The translations under genes and the position numbers were made by a program. Below, piece by piece: positions 18,048 through 27,364 of a stretch of DNA of 64,000 nt (positions within the stretch are counted from its first letter, which is position 1; each line of letters begins with the position of its first letter). The stretch is from Bacteroidales bacterium. GTDB taxonomy: Bacteria; Bacteroidota; Bacteroidia; Bacteroidales; UBA932. The notes beneath the pieces were generated by a model. That model was not told the DNA's origin. It worked only from the letters and a program-made list of their open reading frames with translations, and searched no databases. The DNA is taken from positions 86,404-150,403 of the forward strand of contig JAFSQE010000017.1 in the NCBI GenBank assembly GCA_017446775.1. Direction: 5' to 3'.

Positions 18048-18959
18048 ATGGGTCAGAAAAAACATAACTGGCTGCTGTATGCCATAATCACCATGGTGAC
18101 CTGGGGAGTGTGGATGACCTTCTCGGATCCGACGCTGGGTGACACCTATCTGGGTATTTCAAGGGATTTCCCCTCTGAGATGGTGTATGTCATCTGGGCC
18201 ATCTCCATGATTCCCTGTGCACTGTTTGCCCTGTTCAACATCAAATGGAAGCTGGATGTGCGGCCCAAGAGCGTGCTGCTCAGCATGGGGGTCGGCCTGC
18301 TTGGTGCCGGAGGGCAGTTGGTGCTGTTTCTGGCGCTCAAGTATGCCCCTTCTTACCTGGTGATGCCCATGATCTCTGTGGCGCCGATCGTGACGGTGTT
18401 GCTGTCGGCCACCATCCTCAAGGAGAAAGTATCCAAAATGGGTATCATCGGTATAATCCTGGCGTTTGTGGCCATCATCTGCTTTGCCATACCTTCCGAC
18501 AAGGAGGGTTCTGTATCGAGCTGGATATGGATTCTGCTGGCTGCAGTCGTGTTTGTCTGCTGGGGTATCCAGGCCTTTGTGATGAAGCTCGCAAACAACC
18601 ATACTCCCGATGCCGAGAGCGTTTTTGTCTATATGGCAATCGCGGCCGTCGTGCTGATTCCGGTGGCCTTTCTGCTCAAGTCTCCGGGCGAACTTGCCGC
18701 CTACGGCTGGGCAGTTCCCACAAAGGTCTTCTTCGTGCAGATTCTTAACGCCGTCGGTGCATTTACGTTGGTATATGCCAACCGTTACGGCAAGGCAATG
18801 GTTATCGCACCGCTGGCCGACGCCTGCTCTCCGGTAATCTGCTGCCTGCTGTCGATAGTGCTTCTGGCAATCGCCGGCCTGCCCGCAATCCCGTCCGTGT
18901 GGCAGATTTGTGGTATGGCGGCCGCCATCAGCTGCGTATTTATCTTCAGCCGGGAATAG
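18048..18959 (+). CDS. EamA/DMT-superfamily permease
   Basis: A 303-residue integral membrane protein with about ten predicted helices and two EamA-like halves (for example WLLYAIITMVTWGVWMTF and the second-half GWAVPTKVFFVQILNAVGA). DMT permeases move small metabolites, sugars or nucleotide-sugars across the inner membrane, and some members export. The substrate is unknown. Its position 19 bases after a predicted surface-binding lipoprotein gene suggests cotranscription and perhaps a shared ligand. A strong hairpin terminator follows. Confidence 0.85.
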   Translation: MGQKKHNWLLYAIITMVTWGVWMTFSDPTLGDTYLGISRDFPSEMVYVIWAISMIPCALFALFNIKWKLDVRPKSVLLSMGVGLLGAGGQLVLFLALKYAPSYLVMPMISVAPIVTVLLSATILKEKVSKMGIIGIILAFVAIICFAIPSDKEGSVSSWIWILLAAVVFVCWGIQAFVMKLANNHTPDAESVFVYMAIAAVVLIPVAFLLKSPGELAAYGWAVPTKVFFVQILNAVGAFTLVYANRYGKAMVIAPLADACSPVICCLLSIVLLAIAGLPAIPSVWQICGMAAAISCVFIFSRE

Positions 18960-18975
18960 ACACAGCCACCAACGA

Positions 18976-19013
18976 AAAAACACGACAGAGCCTGATGGCT
19001 CTGTCGTGTTTTT
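18976..19013. terminator. Bidirectional rho-independent terminator
   Basis: Perfect 17-base arms (18976-18992 and 18997-19013) surround a TGAT loop; the stem ends in A5 and T5 tracts. It lies between the permease gene and the convergent DUF2795 gene and can serve both. Confidence 0.9.
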
Positions 19014-19047
19014 CTTTAATCAACTGTATTGCGGTCAGTTAATTGAC

Positions 19048-19269
19048 TTAGTACTCCTCCTCGTTCCAGAAGAAGTCTTCTTTAGTGGGGTAGTCGGGCC
19101 AGATGTCTTCGATAGATTCGTAGACTTCGCCGTCGTCTTCGAGGTCGGAGAGATTCTCAATTACCTCGAGAGGAGCACCGGAACGTGTTGCATAGTCAAT
19201 CAGTTCGTCTTTGGTGGCGGGCCAGGGGGCATCCTCCAGTTTGGATGCCAGTTCAAGTGTCCAGTACAT
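19048..19269 (-). CDS. Small acidic DUF2795 protein
   Basis: A 73-residue acidic protein (MYWTLELASKLEDAPWPATK) ending in an aromatic/acidic tail (EDFFWNEEEY). The N-terminal part matches the DUF2795 pattern of a short helical fold with a PATKDELIDYA segment, often encoded as a single gene in Bacteroidota. Function is unknown. It has its own strong promoter and a terminator on its far side, so it is probably monocistronic. The promoter shares 17 identical bases with that of rplY, suggesting high expression. Confidence 0.85.
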   Translation of the reverse strand: MYWTLELASKLEDAPWPATKDELIDYATRSGAPLEVIENLSDLEDDGEVYESIEDIWPDYPTKEDFFWNEEEY

Positions 19270-19315
19270 ATTATTTTTAACTGATTAATAATTACTTCTA
19301 GTCTCAAAAGGGCTG

Positions 19316-19344
19316 CAAAGATATAATATATTTTAATATGCAAA
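19316..19344 (-). promoter_or_regulatory. Promoter of the DUF2795 gene
   Basis: Read leftward, TTTG (19344-19341) and TATCTTTG (19323-19316) are separated by 17 bases, slightly shorter than the usual 19-21. The -7 box and downstream bases (19310-19326) are identical over 17 bases to the rplY promoter at 47024-47040. Confidence 0.65.
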
Positions 19345-19364
19345 TACTTTTTTAAAAATAATTG

Positions 19365-19868
19365 TTACTCGACCGTACGGGCAAGGGCAAACAGATAGTC
19401 AGACAGGCGGTTAACATATCTTAGACACTCGTTGTCGGAGGGTGTTTTAGACTCGATTGCAACTATGCTGCGTTCGCAGCGGCGGCATATTGTACGGGCC
19501 ACGTGAATCTCTGCAGAGAGGGCCGGGGGCCCCGGTATCACGAATGCGAATTTGGCAGGCATGGCGGCTGTCATCTGGTCTAATCTGTCTTCCAGGAACT
19601 CCAGCCAGGTCTCGGTCTGAAGGTCTTTGAGCCATTCGCACACCCCGTCGCACGCAAGGTGGGATGAGACATCCATCAGCTGCTTCTGGATCTCTAACAG
19701 TTCTTCCTGCATTTTGGCAGCTGTGCAGTGCGCCCTTACCACGCCCAGATAAGATATCAGTTCATCGGCATCGCCATAGGCTTGTACCCGGCTGCTGCAT
19801 TTGGCTACGCGGTTGCCGCCGATAAGGCTTGTGGTGCCGTCGTCGCCCTTTTTTGTGTAGATTTTCAT
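19365..19868 (-). CDS. PduO-type ATP:cob(I)alamin adenosyltransferase
   Basis: A 167-residue protein with the PduO/MMAB motifs [18 protein letters not shown] (ATP-binding N-terminus), [13 protein letters not shown] and the C-terminal [13 protein letters not shown] plus [12 protein letters not shown]. It transfers the adenosyl group of ATP to cob(I)alamin, making coenzyme B12 for enzymes such as methylmalonyl-CoA mutase. The length is close to typical. Its ATG overlaps the stop of the ABC ATPase gene upstream (ATGA), so the two are translationally coupled despite no obvious functional link. No cobalamin riboswitch is visible. Confidence 0.92.
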   Translation of the reverse strand: MKIYTKKGDDGTTSLIGGNRVAKCSSRVQAYGDADELISYLGVVRAHCTAAKMQEELLEIQKQLMDVSSHLACDGVCEWLKDLQTETWLEFLEDRLDQMTAAMPAKFAFVIPGPPALSAEIHVARTICRRCERSIVAIESKTPSDNECLRYVNRLSDYLFALARTVE

Positions 19869-20551
19869 GTCAGTGTGTCAGAATTAATCTTACCGTCGCG
19901 TATGCAAATAACACGCCGAGCATGCTCTGCAATCTGGGCAGAATGGGTGACAAGTATCACGGTGTTGCCCGCCGCGTTTATTTCATCAAAAAGCGACATT
20001 ATCTCTTCTGACGTGGCACTGTCAAGATTGCCGGTGGGCTCGTCTGCCAGAATTATCGATGGGTTGGTTACAAGGGCGCGGGCCAGCGCCACCCGTTGTT
20101 TCTGGCCGCCCGAAAGCTCGTTGGGGTAGTGCTCTGTACGGTTGCCAAGGCCAACTCGCTGCAGAGCCTGATTTGCGCGGGAGAGCCGCTGGGCGCGCGG
20201 CACACCGGCATACACCAGTGGCAGGGCGACATTCTCTTCCGCACTGAGGCGCGGCATCAGCGCAAACGACTGGAACACGAACCCCAGCCTTTGGTTGCGC
20301 ACCGCCGCCAGGGCTTCGTCGCCAAGGTGGCTGACATCTTCGCCGCAGAGGGTATAACTCCCGCCATCGGGGGTGTCGAGGCATCCCAGGATGTTCATCA
20401 GGGTGGATTTTCCGCTCCCGGAGGGGCCCATGATGGCCACATATTCGTTTTTATTCACGCTCAGGCTGACCCTGTCGAGAGCCCTGACCTCCACTGTGCC
20501 GACCCGGTAGGTCTTGCGCACATCTTCTATCCGTATAATCTCTTCTTTCAT
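19865..20551 (-). CDS. ABC transporter ATP-binding protein, LolD/MacB type
   Basis: A 228-residue ATPase with Walker [11 protein letters not shown]-loop [10 protein letters not shown], signature [15 protein letters not shown] and Walker [13 protein letters not shown]. The [14 protein letters not shown] segment is typical of the LolD/MacB/FtsE branch, which works with FtsX-like permeases in lipoprotein release or export. No permease gene is adjacent, so its partner is elsewhere. ATG 20551 is preferred to an upstream extension; a -7 box at 20560-20567 lies only 8 bases before it, implying an almost leaderless transcript. Confidence 0.9.
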   Translation of the reverse strand: MKEEIIRIEDVRKTYRVGTVEVRALDRVSLSVNKNEYVAIMGPSGSGKSTLMNILGCLDTPDGGSYTLCGEDVSHLGDEALAAVRNQRLGFVFQSFALMPRLSAEENVALPLVYAGVPRAQRLSRANQALQRVGLGNRTEHYPNELSGGQKQRVALARALVTNPSIILADEPTGNLDSATSEEIMSLFDEINAAGNTVILVTHSAQIAEHARRVICIRDGKINSDTLT

Positions 20552-20559
20552 ACCGGACT

Positions 20560-20609
20560 CAAAGTTAGTGGGATAATTGGGACAAATTGAATCATAATGT
20601 TTAAATTTG
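20560..20609. promoter_or_regulatory. Divergent promoter region between the ABC ATPase and folE
   Basis: Leftward, TAACTTTG (20567-20560) is a perfect TAnnTTTG box right before the ABC start. Rightward, TAAATTTG (20602-20609) precedes the folE ATG at 20631 with a TTG at 20577-20579 upstream (22-base gap). The boxes are direct sequence matches; the start sites are inferred. Confidence 0.55.
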
Positions 20610-20630
20610 TGGATTACAAAAACGCAAAAA

Positions 20631-21227
20631 ATGGCATACAGGGCTACAGAGCAGTTTGACGCAGAAATCACCCGGGAACTCGAAAACCATTATTCAGAAA
20701 TTTTGCGGCTTCTGGGCGAAAATCCAAAGCGCGAAGGGCTTTTGAAGACCCCAGAGAGGGTGGCAAAGGCGATGCAGTTCTTTACAAAGGGCTATGAAGA
20801 GAGCGGAGAGGAGATACTGCGTCAGGCGATGTTCAAAGAGGAGTACAAGCAGATGGTACTGGTCAAGGATATCGAGTTGTACTCTATGTGCGAACACCAC
20901 ATGCTCCCCTTTTACGGTAAGGTCCACGTGGCGTATATCCCCAACGGATACATCACAGGGCTGAGCAAGATCCCGCGGGTGGTGGAGACCTTTGCCCGCA
21001 GGCTGCAGGTGCAGGAGCGGCTCACCGTGCAGATCCGCGACTGTATCCAGGACACCCTGAATCCGCTTGGGGTGGCGGTTGTGATAGAGGCGGCGCACAT
21101 GTGCATGCAGATGCGCGGGGTAAGCAAGCAGCACTCCGTTACCACCACATCGGCCTTTACGGGTGTTTTTTTGAAAGACATGCGCACCCGCAGCGAGTTT
21201 TTGCGTTTGATTGGGCTTGAAGATTAA
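20631..21227 (+). CDS. folE: GTP cyclohydrolase I (type IA)
   Basis: A 198-residue GTP cyclohydrolase [21 protein letters not shown] contains the zinc-binding Cys and His residues, [19 protein letters not shown] is the family signature and [11 protein letters not shown] holds the second zinc Cys. It converts GTP to dihydroneopterin triphosphate, the first step of folate and pterin synthesis. ATG 20631 was chosen because the upstream TTG at 20607 lies inside the -7 box. trkA starts 28 bases downstream on the same strand. Confidence 0.95.
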   Translation: MAYRATEQFDAEITRELENHYSEILRLLGENPKREGLLKTPERVAKAMQFFTKGYEESGEEILRQAMFKEEYKQMVLVKDIELYSMCEHHMLPFYGKVHVAYIPNGYITGLSKIPRVVETFARRLQVQERLTVQIRDCIQDTLNPLGVAVVIEAAHMCMQMRGVSKQHSVTTTSAFTGVFLKDMRTRSEFLRLIGLED

Positions 21228-21255
21228 CACGTACGATAAAGAATACGCACGAGCT

Positions 21256-22605
21256 ATGAAGATAATCATCTCAGGTGCCGGAGAGGTCGGCTGCCATCTG
21301 GCAAAACTGCTGGGCGATGACAACCATGACATCACCATGATAGACAACAGCGCAGAGCGCCTTACCAAGGCCTCGGAGATGGCCGACATTATGACAGTGT
21401 GCGGCAATCCCACCTCTATCAGTGTGCTGCAGGCGGCTAAGATAGACAAAACCGACCTGTTTGTCGCGGTGTTCCCCGACCGCGACCAGCATGTCAACAT
21501 AGTCTCTGCGTTGCTGGCCAAGGAACTGGGTGCCAAGAAGGTCACGGCGCGTATCAATACCGCGGAATATCTCTCTTACGACAACAAGACGCTGTTTACC
21601 CAGCTCGGAATAGACCTGCTCTTCTACCCGGAGATGATGGCGGCCTATGAGATTGCCGATATCGTGCGTGAATCGGGCATGACAGAGTTCGTGCAGTTTG
21701 GCCACGGCAAGCTGCTGTTGGTAGAATTCAAGCTGGAGGAGGATTCGCCGCTGATTGGGCGCGAGATATCGGACTTCGTATATCCGATAGAGCAGCTGCC
21801 ATTCCGTATCGTGGCGATTTCCAGGGGAGAAGGGACGCTGATTCCCCAGCGCGAGACCAAGATGCGTCTGGGCGATCTGGTGTATGTTATGGCGCTGCGC
21901 GACACTGTGGCAGAGGCGCTCAAGGAGGCCGGGAAGCGTGAGAAAGAGGTGCGTAACGTATTTATCCTGGGCGGCGGACCGCTGGGCGAGATGCTGGCTG
22001 CCAAGCTTGAGAAGACAATCCCTTCCATAAAGATTATCGAGAAAGACCGCCGCCGCTGCGAAGAGCTTTCCCAGATACTGGAAAAGACGATGGTGATTAA
22101 CGGCGACTGGCGCAACACCGACTGGCTTTACGAAGAGGAGATTAACCGCTGCGATGTGTTTGTGGCTGCTACAGAGGATTCCGAGACCAACATCATGACC
22201 TGTGCTGCGGCAAAGAAGATGGGTGTACCCAAAACCATTGCGGAGGTAGAGAATATAGAATACATAAAGCTGGCAGAGGGGATGGGCGTGGATGCTGTAA
22301 TCAACAAGAAGATACTCTCTGCAAGCCGTATATTCCGCTTTACACTAACAGACAAGATTCGTTCAATAAAATACCTTAGCGAGAGCGACGCGATTGCGCT
22401 GGAGTATATCGTACATCCCGGCAGTCCAGTCACCAAAGCCAAGGTTAAAGAGCTCAATATCCCCTCCGATGCCATTATTGGCGGGGTGATTCGCGGCAGT
22501 GAGGCCTTTATCGCCTACGGAGATACCCAGATCGGCGCATACGACCATGTGATAGTGTTCACGCTGCCATCGTCGCTCAAGTCGATAGACAAGCTGTTTA
22601 TGTAG
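21256..22605 (+). CDS. trkA: Trk system potassium uptake protein TrkA
   Basis: A 449-residue cytoplasmic regulator with two RCK units. Each has a Rossmann NAD-binding segment (IIISGAGEVGCHLAKLLG at the N-terminus; FILGGGPLGEMLAAKLE near residue 236), and each is followed by a TrkA-C domain. It binds NAD(H) and gates a TrkH/TrkG-type potassium channel. The channel gene is not in the window. ATG 21256 aligns with the family start; the upstream codon at 21211 overlaps folE. Its stop lies two bases from that of the convergent AraC-type gene. Confidence 0.93.
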   Translation: MKIIISGAGEVGCHLAKLLGDDNHDITMIDNSAERLTKASEMADIMTVCGNPTSISVLQAAKIDKTDLFVAVFPDRDQHVNIVSALLAKELGAKKVTARINTAEYLSYDNKTLFTQLGIDLLFYPEMMAAYEIADIVRESGMTEFVQFGHGKLLLVEFKLEEDSPLIGREISDFVYPIEQLPFRIVAISRGEGTLIPQRETKMRLGDLVYVMALRDTVAEALKEAGKREKEVRNVFILGGGPLGEMLAAKLEKTIPSIKIIEKDRRRCEELSQILEKTMVINGDWRNTDWLYEEEINRCDVFVAATEDSETNIMTCAAAKKMGVPKTIAEVENIEYIKLAEGMGVDAVINKKILSASRIFRFTLTDKIRSIKYLSESDAIALEYIVHPGSPVTKAKVKELNIPSDAIIGGVIRGSEAFIAYGDTQIGAYDHVIVFTLPSSLKSIDKLFM

Positions 22606-22606
22606 T

Positions 22607-22993
22607 CTATAGCCCCTGGGCTATCTTTTTCATATACTCATAAAGGGTTATCCCAAACATCTGCTTCAGGTATCGGTTGAGCGACTTGGCATCGTTGAAA
22701 CCGCATATCTCTGCAATTTCAGCACAGGAACAGTCGCTGTACCGGGGTGCGTTCTCAATGAAATACCGCAACCTGAATTTTGACAGGTACTCCTGGAACC
22801 CGAATCCGCGGGAGCGGAGGGCGTCCCAGAGATAGGTGCGGTTGGTGCCGATTGCCTTTGCCACATCGTTGCACTTGAGGCCGGTGTCCAGATATAACCT
22901 GTCTGCAAGAATGGTGTCTGTGGCCCGGCGCAGAATCTCTGTATTTGAGAGACGTACCCGGCCAGCCCTCCTGCGTTTGAAGAGCAGAGACAT
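22607..22993 (-). CDS. Small AraC-type HTH protein
   Basis: A 128-residue protein consisting almost only of an AraC/XylS DNA-binding region: LKCNDVAKAIGTNRTYLWDAL (first HTH), then CAEIAEICGFNDAKSLNRYLKQMFGITLYEYMK (second HTH). No sensor domain or membrane segment is evident. ATG 22993 lies 5 bases after the stop of the next upstream gene, another AraC-type protein, so they form a pair. The normally conserved first HTH is slightly degenerate. Targets are unknown. Confidence 0.8.
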   Translation of the reverse strand: MSLLFKRRRAGRVRLSNTEILRRATDTILADRLYLDTGLKCNDVAKAIGTNRTYLWDALRSRGFGFQEYLSKFRLRYFIENAPRYSDCSCAEIAEICGFNDAKSLNRYLKQMFGITLYEYMKKIAQGL

Positions 22994-22998
22994 GGATT

Positions 22999-23541
22999 CT
23001 AGTGGCTGGCAACCCGCTTGCAATACTCTGCCGGGGTGAATCCGGTAAAGCGGGAGAAGGAGGATATAAATGTGCTCACAGAGTTGAATCCGGCGCCTTT
23101 GCGCAGATCTTCCATGCTCAGTTTGTTATCGTTTGTGAACAAATCTACCGCCTCTTTTACCCTGTAGGAATTAAGCAGCTGCCGGAAGTTCATTCCAAAG
23201 CGGCCGTTAATCATTTTGGAAAGCGTGGTCTTGTTGGTGCCAAGGCTGTTGGCAATGGTGTCTATAGAGACATCCTGGGCCAGATATGGCTTCTGCTCTG
23301 CCATATATGCCTTGAAGCGCTCCATCAGTTCTGCCGCCTTCCTCTCTGCGACATTATATAGCTCAGCTTCCTCTTCCAACACCGGCACCCCGCTCCCGGG
23401 GCCGCCGTCATCCGGAACAGGATATCTGAAGGTTGAAACATTGTGTGAAAGCCGGCGGCTTAGCATTAAGCCAAAAAGGCAAGCGGCCACGGTGAGCGTT
23501 GCGGCCGAGACAACCAGTAGGATAACTGCAAAAGTGTCCAT
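22999..23541 (-). CDS. Membrane-anchored AraC-type HTH protein
   Basis: A 180-residue protein. Residues 4-28 (FAVILLVVSAATLTVAACLF) form one transmembrane helix, followed by a polar linker and a helical segment. The AraC-type DNA-binding domain includes VSIDTIANSLGTNKTTLSKMING and GAGFNSVSTFISSFSRFTGFTPAEYCKR. The ending resembles the C-terminal part of Bacteroidota membrane regulators, but no extracytoplasmic sensor remains. It is cotranscribed with the small AraC gene downstream. It could be a truncated descendant of a larger sensor. Confidence 0.8.
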   Translation of the reverse strand: MDTFAVILLVVSAATLTVAACLFGLMLSRRLSHNVSTFRYPVPDDGGPGSGVPVLEEEAELYNVAERKAAELMERFKAYMAEQKPYLAQDVSIDTIANSLGTNKTTLSKMINGRFGMNFRQLLNSYRVKEAVDLFTNDNKLSMEDLRKGAGFNSVSTFISSFSRFTGFTPAEYCKRVASH

Positions 23542-23588
23542 AGTTTAAACAGATTACAGATGCTAAATTATTGAGTTAAAATAAAATG

Positions 23589-23621
23589 ACAATGCCCCGC
23601 CGAAGCTCTGCGGGGCATTGT
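23589..23621 (-). terminator. Rho-independent terminator after the YitT gene
   Basis: Perfect 12-base arms (23589-23600 and 23610-23621) with a 9-base loop form a GC-rich hairpin. Read leftward it is followed by a T-rich tract, consistent with ending the leuS-yitT transcript before the AraC pair. Confidence 0.8.
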
Positions 23622-23648
23622 TTCTATTTTTAAAAACGGAATTTACGT

Positions 23649-24560
23649 TTACGATTTCTTCATAGGCTCGAAACCTTTGCCGTAGACTTCCGTAACGTTC
23701 CCGATGGATACAAACGCATCGGGATCAACATCCTTAATCAATTTGAGAATTTTGCTGGTTTCTGTACGTTTTACTATTACCACAACCAGTTTCCCGGTGT
23801 GTTTTGAGTAACCGCCCTGGCTGTCCAGCAGGGTGACACCACGGTGTATCTCGTTGCAGATACGGTCTGTGAGCACCTCGTAGTGTTCTGTGAATACAAA
23901 CAGCTGCACCGACTGGCGGCGGCCGTTGAGCATCATATCCAGGGTGTAGTTGGTAACGCCGGTGAGCACGTAGCCGTACAGCAGTACCAACAGTTTGTCG
24001 CTAACCGAGGCCCCGTTCGGAATCAGCATTGCCGACCCGATGATGAGAAAATCGAGCACCAGCATCACCACGCCGGGCGAGACGCGGTAGAATTTGGTTA
24101 CGATGAGCGCGATTATGTCGGTGCCGCCAGTGCTGCCGCCCTGCGCAAAGGTGATAGCGATTCCGAATCCAATCATGGCTCCGGCGAATATCACGCACAT
24201 CAGCTTGCCATTCTCTGATGTAAAGCTCTGTATGAACTCCTGCGGCATAAGGCCGGGGAGAACCCTGAGGAATATGGTGACGGCTATCAGGGCGTAAATG
24301 GTCTTGGCGCCGAAGCCTGTGCCCAGAACCTTGCTGGCAATAACTACCAGGATGGCGTTGATGATGATGTAGGAATAGGCGATATTGAACCCGGTACTAT
24401 ACTGGATGACAGATGACAGACCGGTGATTCCGCCGCCCACAAGGTTGTTTGGCAGCAGGAACAGCGACCATACCGTGGTGTACATCAGCAGCCCAAGGGT
24501 TATCAGCAGATACTCCTTTACCGTTACCAGGATCCTGGATATAGTAAGTTTGCGTGCCAT
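23649..24560 (-). CDS. YitT-family membrane protein (DUF161 plus DUF2179)
   Basis: A 303-residue protein with about five to six membrane helices (for example YLLITLGLLMYTTVWSLFLL). The GGSTGGTDIIALI segment is typical of YitT/DUF161, and a C-terminal soluble DUF2179 domain includes HRGVTLLDSQGGYS and KLIKDVDPDAFVSIGNVTEVYG. The family is widespread; its function is poorly defined. It starts 3 bases after the leuS stop and is probably cotranscribed with it. Confidence 0.9.
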   Translation of the reverse strand: MARKLTISRILVTVKEYLLITLGLLMYTTVWSLFLLPNNLVGGGITGLSSVIQYSTGFNIAYSYIIINAILVVIASKVLGTGFGAKTIYALIAVTIFLRVLPGLMPQEFIQSFTSENGKLMCVIFAGAMIGFGIAITFAQGGSTGGTDIIALIVTKFYRVSPGVVMLVLDFLIIGSAMLIPNGASVSDKLLVLLYGYVLTGVTNYTLDMMLNGRRQSVQLFVFTEHYEVLTDRICNEIHRGVTLLDSQGGYSKHTGKLVVVIVKRTETSKILKLIKDVDPDAFVSIGNVTEVYGKGFEPMKKS

Positions 24561-24563
24561 CGG

Positions 24564-27326
24564 TTAGCAGACTACATTGATAATCTTGCCCGGAACCACC
24601 ACCACCTTGCGGATCTGTCCACCCGGCAGGTACTTTGCGGTGCGTTCGTCACCCCTCACTGCCGATTCTACCTCGGCGGCGGGCATATCCTTTGGCAGGG
24701 CAATCTTGAACCGCATCTTGCCGTTGAAGGATACCGGATATTCGAACGATGCCTCTATGGTATACTCCTCGTGGTATTCGGGGAAAGAGGCGAAGCTGAT
24801 ACTCTGGCTGTGGCCCATCTGGCTCCATAGCTCCTCTGCGATATGGGGTGCGAAGGGGGATATCAGAATGGCCAGCGGCTCCAGTATCGCCCGCTTGTTG
24901 CACTTCAAATCGGAAAGTTCGCCCACGGCAATCATAAACGCACTTACCGATGTGTTGTATGAGAAGTGCTCGATATCCCACTGGACCTTGCCGATAAGGC
25001 GGTGCAGGCTTTTGAGCTCTGCCGCGGTGGGGGCATCTTCGCTCACGTTGCAGCCACCATCGCCGCAATACAGCCGCCAGAACCTGCGCAGGAAGCGGTG
25101 CACGCCGTCGATGCCCTGTGTATCCCACGGCTTGCTCTGCTCTATGGGCCCCAGGAACATCTCGTAGAGGCGGAGAGTGTCGGCGCCGTAGCGTTCGCAA
25201 ATCAAATCGGGATTTACCACATTGAACATAGATTTGCTCATCTTCTCTACCGCATATCCGCAGACATATTCTCCGTTCTCCAGTATGAATTCGGCATCGG
25301 CATACTCCGGCCGCCATGCCTTGAAGGCTTCGCAATCGAGGCGGTCGTTACGCACCAGGCTGATGTCGACGTGTATCTCAGTGGTTTCGTACTGATCTTT
25401 GAGCCCCAGGGAGACAAAGGTGTTGGTGCCCACTATCCTGTATACGAAATTGGAGCGGCCCTGTATCATGCCCTGGTTTATGAGCTTCTTGAAGGGTTCC
25501 TTTTCGCATACGTAACCGATATCGTAGAGGAACTTGTTCCAGAAGCGGGAGTAAATCAAATGGCCGGTGGCATGCTCTGTGCCGCCGACATACAGATCTA
25601 CATTGCGCCAGTATTCGTCGGCCTCGCGGCTCACAAGCGCCTCGCTGTTGCGGGGATCCATGTAGCGCAGGTAGTATGCACTGCTGCCGGCAAAGCCCGG
25701 CATTGTGCTCTTCTCCAGAGGGTATCCGTCGTATGTCCAGTTCTGGGCCCTTGCAAGGGGTGGTTCCCCAGTCTCTGTGGGGAGATACTTGTCTACAGAA
25801 GGGAGCTGCAGCGGCAGTTCGCTCTCCGGAACCGGGGTGGCGATATCATCTTTATAATAGATGGGGAAGGGTTCGCCCCAGTAGCGCTGGCGCGAGAAGA
25901 TGGCGTCGCGCAAACGGTAGTTTATCTTGCGGCGGCCGATGCCCTTCTCCTCTACGTAATCTATTGCTGCGGGAATGGCCTCCTTGACACTCATTCCGTT
26001 CAGGAACCCGGAGTTGCACATGATACCCTCTTTGGCATCAAAACTCTCCTGCGATACGTCGCAACCCTCGATAAGCGGGATGATGGGCAGGTTGAACTGC
26101 TTAGCAAAGGCGTAGTCACGGCTGTCGTGTGCCGGAACCGCCATTATGGCGCCGGTGCCGTAGCCCGCAAGCACATACTCGGAAATCCAGACCGGCACCT
26201 TGTCGCCGGTGAGGGGGTTGAGGGCATACGAGCCGGAGAACACGCCGGTAACCTTGCGGGTTTCTGCTATGCGCTCCCGCTCTGTTTTCTTGCGAACCGC
26301 TGCCTGGTATGCCTCTACGGCTGCCTTTTGCTCTGCTGTCGTGAGCTTCTCTACCCACTCGCTTTCGGGGGCGAGTACCATAAAGGTTACGCCAAATATA
26401 GTGTCGGCACGGGTGGTGAATATGGTCATGTCATACTCTTCGCTGCCGTTGGATACCTTGAACACCATCTCGGCACCCTGGCTGCGGCCTATCCAGTTGC
26501 GCTGCATCTCCTTGAGCGAATCGGTCCAGTCCAGATCTTCCAGTTCGTCCAGCAGGCGGCCGGCGTATGCCGACACGCGCAGCTGCCACTGGCGCATCTT
26601 GCGCTGCTCTACCGGGTATCCGCCGCGGATGGAGAGACCCTCCTTGACTTCGTCGTTGGCCAGCACGGTGCCAAGCTGCTGACACCAGTTCACGCTGGTT
26701 TCGCCAAGGTAGGCGATACGGTATTGCATAAGGATATCCTGCCTCTGCTTGTAGCTGAATGCCTTCCACTGCTCTGCTGTGAATGGCTCCACAGCCCCGC
26801 AGGCCGCATTTACGGCAGCACTGCCGCCCTGTTCAAACTTTGCCTCCAGGGTCTCGATGGGGAGCGCCTTGCCGGCATCGTTGTCGTAGTAGTGGCCAAA
26901 CATTTTCAGAAATGCCCACTGGGTCCACTTGTAGTAATCGGGGTCGCAGGTGCGCACCTCGCGGCTCCAGTCAAAAGAGAAGCCGATCTTGTCCATCTGG
27001 CTGCGGTAGCGGGCAATGTTGGCCTCTGTGGTCTTTGCCGGATGCTGCCCTGTCTGGATGGCATATTGCTCTGCAGGGAGGCCAAAGGCATCGTAACCCA
27101 TGGGGTGCAGCACGTTAAAACCGCGCAGCCTCTTGTAGCGGGTGTAGATGTCGCTGGCTATGTATCCGAGGGGATGCCCCACGTGAAGTCCCGCACCGCT
27201 GGGGTAGGGGAACATGTCAAGCACGTAATATTTGGGTTTGGAAGGATCTGTCTTGACCTCGAAGGTCTTGTTATCGGCCCAATACTGCTGCCACTTTTTC
27301 TCGATTTCTACAAAATTGTAATCCAT
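24564..27326 (-). CDS. leuS: Leucyl-tRNA synthetase
   Basis: A 920-residue class I synthetase. [17 protein letters not shown] contains the HIGH-equivalent HVGH, the editing (CP1) domain includes [18 protein letters not shown], and [10 protein letters not shown] contains KMSKS. It charges tRNA-Leu. ATG 27326 matches the family start ([16 protein letters not shown]); an upstream 40-residue extension was rejected. A -7-like TATATTTG lies at 27358-27351. A perfect 11-base inverted repeat covers that box and the AT of the start codon. yitT follows after 3 bases. Confidence 0.97.
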   Translation of the reverse strand: MDYNFVEIEKKWQQYWADNKTFEVKTDPSKPKYYVLDMFPYPSGAGLHVGHPLGYIASDIYTRYKRLRGFNVLHPMGYDAFGLPAEQYAIQTGQHPAKTTEANIARYRSQMDKIGFSFDWSREVRTCDPDYYKWTQWAFLKMFGHYYDNDAGKALPIETLEAKFEQGGSAAVNAACGAVEPFTAEQWKAFSYKQRQDILMQYRIAYLGETSVNWCQQLGTVLANDEVKEGLSIRGGYPVEQRKMRQWQLRVSAYAGRLLDELEDLDWTDSLKEMQRNWIGRSQGAEMVFKVSNGSEEYDMTIFTTRADTIFGVTFMVLAPESEWVEKLTTAEQKAAVEAYQAAVRKKTERERIAETRKVTGVFSGSYALNPLTGDKVPVWISEYVLAGYGTGAIMAVPAHDSRDYAFAKQFNLPIIPLIEGCDVSQESFDAKEGIMCNSGFLNGMSVKEAIPAAIDYVEEKGIGRRKINYRLRDAIFSRQRYWGEPFPIYYKDDIATPVPESELPLQLPSVDKYLPTETGEPPLARAQNWTYDGYPLEKSTMPGFAGSSAYYLRYMDPRNSEALVSREADEYWRNVDLYVGGTEHATGHLIYSRFWNKFLYDIGYVCEKEPFKKLINQGMIQGRSNFVYRIVGTNTFVSLGLKDQYETTEIHVDISLVRNDRLDCEAFKAWRPEYADAEFILENGEYVCGYAVEKMSKSMFNVVNPDLICERYGADTLRLYEMFLGPIEQSKPWDTQGIDGVHRFLRRFWRLYCGDGGCNVSEDAPTAAELKSLHRLIGKVQWDIEHFSYNTSVSAFMIAVGELSDLKCNKRAILEPLAILISPFAPHIAEELWSQMGHSQSISFASFPEYHEEYTIEASFEYPVSFNGKMRFKIALPKDMPAAEVESAVRGDERTAKYLPGGQIRKVVVVPGKIINVVC

Positions 27327-27358
27327 TTGCAACCATTTTTCAAGTGGTTGCAAATATA
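27325..27358 (-). promoter_or_regulatory. leuS promoter box with overlapping 11-base dyad
   Basis: ATTTGCAACCA (27325-27335) and TGGTTGCAAAT (27345-27355) are perfect inverted repeats around a 9-base spacer. One arm overlaps the -7 box TATATTTG (read leftward, 27358-27351); the other overlaps the leuS start codon. It may be a protein-binding site; a transcript hairpin would need an upstream start site. Confidence 0.5.
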
Positions 27359-27364
27359 GGTAAA

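Noticed and set aside
20607..20630. TTG start of folE
   Set aside because: It lies within the -7 box; ATG 20631 matches the family.
24966..27359. A 797-codon open frame opposite leuS
   Set aside because: It is a mirror of a strongly coding gene with GC-rich third positions and contains no recognisable domain.
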